From positions 1-5,104 of the forward strand of contig JAFGWQ010000047.1 of NCBI GenBank assembly GCA_016937075.1: a stretch of DNA of 5,104 nt, given 5' to 3'. The position numbers and the translations under genes are program-made. Under the pieces are notes generated by a model. It was not told the DNA's origin, searched no databases, and saw only the letters and a list, made by a program, of their open reading frames with translations. Within the stretch, counting starts at the first letter, position 1; each line of letters starts with the position of its first letter. This DNA is from Campylobacterales bacterium (GTDB lineage: Bacteria > Campylobacterota > Campylobacteria > Campylobacterales > Sulfurovaceae). Below are positions 4,654-5,104 of this stretch, in pieces.

Positions 4654-5104
4654 ATGACAATGTATAATATAAAACCAAATTTTGCCAAACCTTGTTGCCC
4701 ATTTATTAAATGGGTTGGTGGTAAAAGAGGCTTACTATCTCAAATATTACCACTTTTTCCGAGCGAATTTAAAAATTATCACGAGCCATTTTTGGGGGGC
4801 GGTGCAGTATTTTTTGAGCTTTATAGTAAAGGATTATTAAAAGATAAAAATATATTTTTATCTGATATAAATGATGAGCTTATAAATGCCTATTTGCATG
4901 TAAAAGAAAACCCAACTAAACTAATAAGTGAACTAAAAAAATACAAACAAAATCATTCAAAAGATTTTTATTACCATACCAGATCACTTGATCGTGAAAT
5001 AAACTTCAAAAAAACACATCCACTCAAAAGAGCAGCTAGATTTGTATATCTCAATAAAACTTGTTTCAATGGACTTTATCGCGTAAATGCCAAAGGCTAT
5101 TTCA
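4654..5104 (+). CDS. dam: DpnM/Dam-type DNA adenine-N6 methyltransferase, N-terminal part
   Basis: The first 150 codons of a class-alpha (D12) adenine methyltransferase, open to the right edge of the window. It transfers a methyl group from S-adenosylmethionine to adenine N6, most likely in GATC. PFIKWVGGKRGLL (16-28) and YHEPFLGGGAVFFEL (42-56) form the SAM-binding motifs, FLSDINDELINAY (68-80) binds the cofactor ribose side, and RAARFVYLNKTCFNGLYRVN (126-145) is the start of the target-recognition region. These match the DpnM methylase of the DpnII system more closely than E. coli Dam (for example GLYRVN and YHEPF..GGA.FF). The catalytic DPPY should lie beyond the window. It starts 42 bases after hom, with no clear terminator between. 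Hand-counted G+C is 134 of 451 (about 30%), well below hom, which suggests horizontal acquisition as part of a restriction-modification unit. GATC specificity is inferred from the family. Confidence 0.9.
   Translation, partial: MTMYNIKPNFAKPCCPFIKWVGGKRGLLSQILPLFPSEFKNYHEPFLGGGAVFFELYSKGLLKDKNIFLSDINDELINAYLHVKENPTKLISELKKYKQNHSKDFYYHTRSLDREINFKKTHPLKRAARFVYLNKTCFNGLYRVNAKGYF

Noticed and set aside
4663..4668. Perfect TATAAT inside the first codons of the methylase gene
   Set aside because: No in-frame ATG follows within the visible gene and conserved sequence begins soon after, so a promoter here could not make a useful product; AT-rich codons explain it.
276..4993. Distribution of GATC, the likely methylase target (at least 12 sites by eye: 276, 727, 1579, 2038, 2186, 2495, 2612, 3014, 4074, 4593, 4982, 4990)
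   Set aside because: About 18 would be expected at this base composition, so there is at most mild depletion and no clustering; not informative in a window this short.

Overview
The window looks like chromosomal DNA of a Campylobacterota (epsilonproteobacterial) species. The evidence is AT-rich coding sequence with many A/T homopolymers, extended -10 promoters without a clear -35, and a gene order that I recall from Campylobacter jejuni (Cj0154c to Cj0149c: rsmI, rRNA methylase, membrane protein, aminotransferase, hom). I cannot name the genus from sequence alone; a Sulfurimonas/Sulfurovum-type or Arcobacter-type organism is plausible. All genes are on the + strand.

Layout: 1-438 is the C-terminal half of rsmI (16S rRNA C1402 ribose methyltransferase, cut by the window edge). 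439-606 is an AT-rich spacer with a 16-bp perfect palindrome and two candidate promoters for rlmB. 607-1293 is rlmB (TrmH/SpoU-family 23S rRNA 2'-O-methyltransferase). 1280-2086 overlaps rlmB by 14 bases and encodes a bitopic inner-membrane protein with a RodZ-like N-terminal helix-turn-helix, one membrane segment and a periplasmic part. 2120-3349 is an AlaC-type class I/II aminotransferase with its own extended -10 promoter. 3352-4611 is hom (homoserine dehydrogenase with a C-terminal ACT domain), 2 bases behind the aminotransferase. 4654-5104 is the first 150 codons of a DpnM/Dam-type adenine-N6 DNA methyltransferase, cut by the right edge.

How they fit together: two genes modify rRNA (one in each ribosomal subunit), two serve amino-acid metabolism (transamination, and the branch to threonine/methionine), and the membrane protein sits between them as a translationally coupled passenger. 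The methylase does not belong to this housekeeping block. It is much more AT-rich than hom (about 30% against roughly 43% G+C by hand count) and most resembles the methylase of DpnII-type restriction-modification systems, so its start probably marks the left edge of an acquired segment.

The most notable observation is in the RodZ-like protein. Its short periplasmic linker carries five perfect bacterial N-glycosylation sequons (D/E-X-N-X-S/T) within about 50 residues, while I find none in the cytoplasmic proteins of the window. I see no CRISPR array, tRNA, rRNA, transposase or convincing intrinsic terminator.
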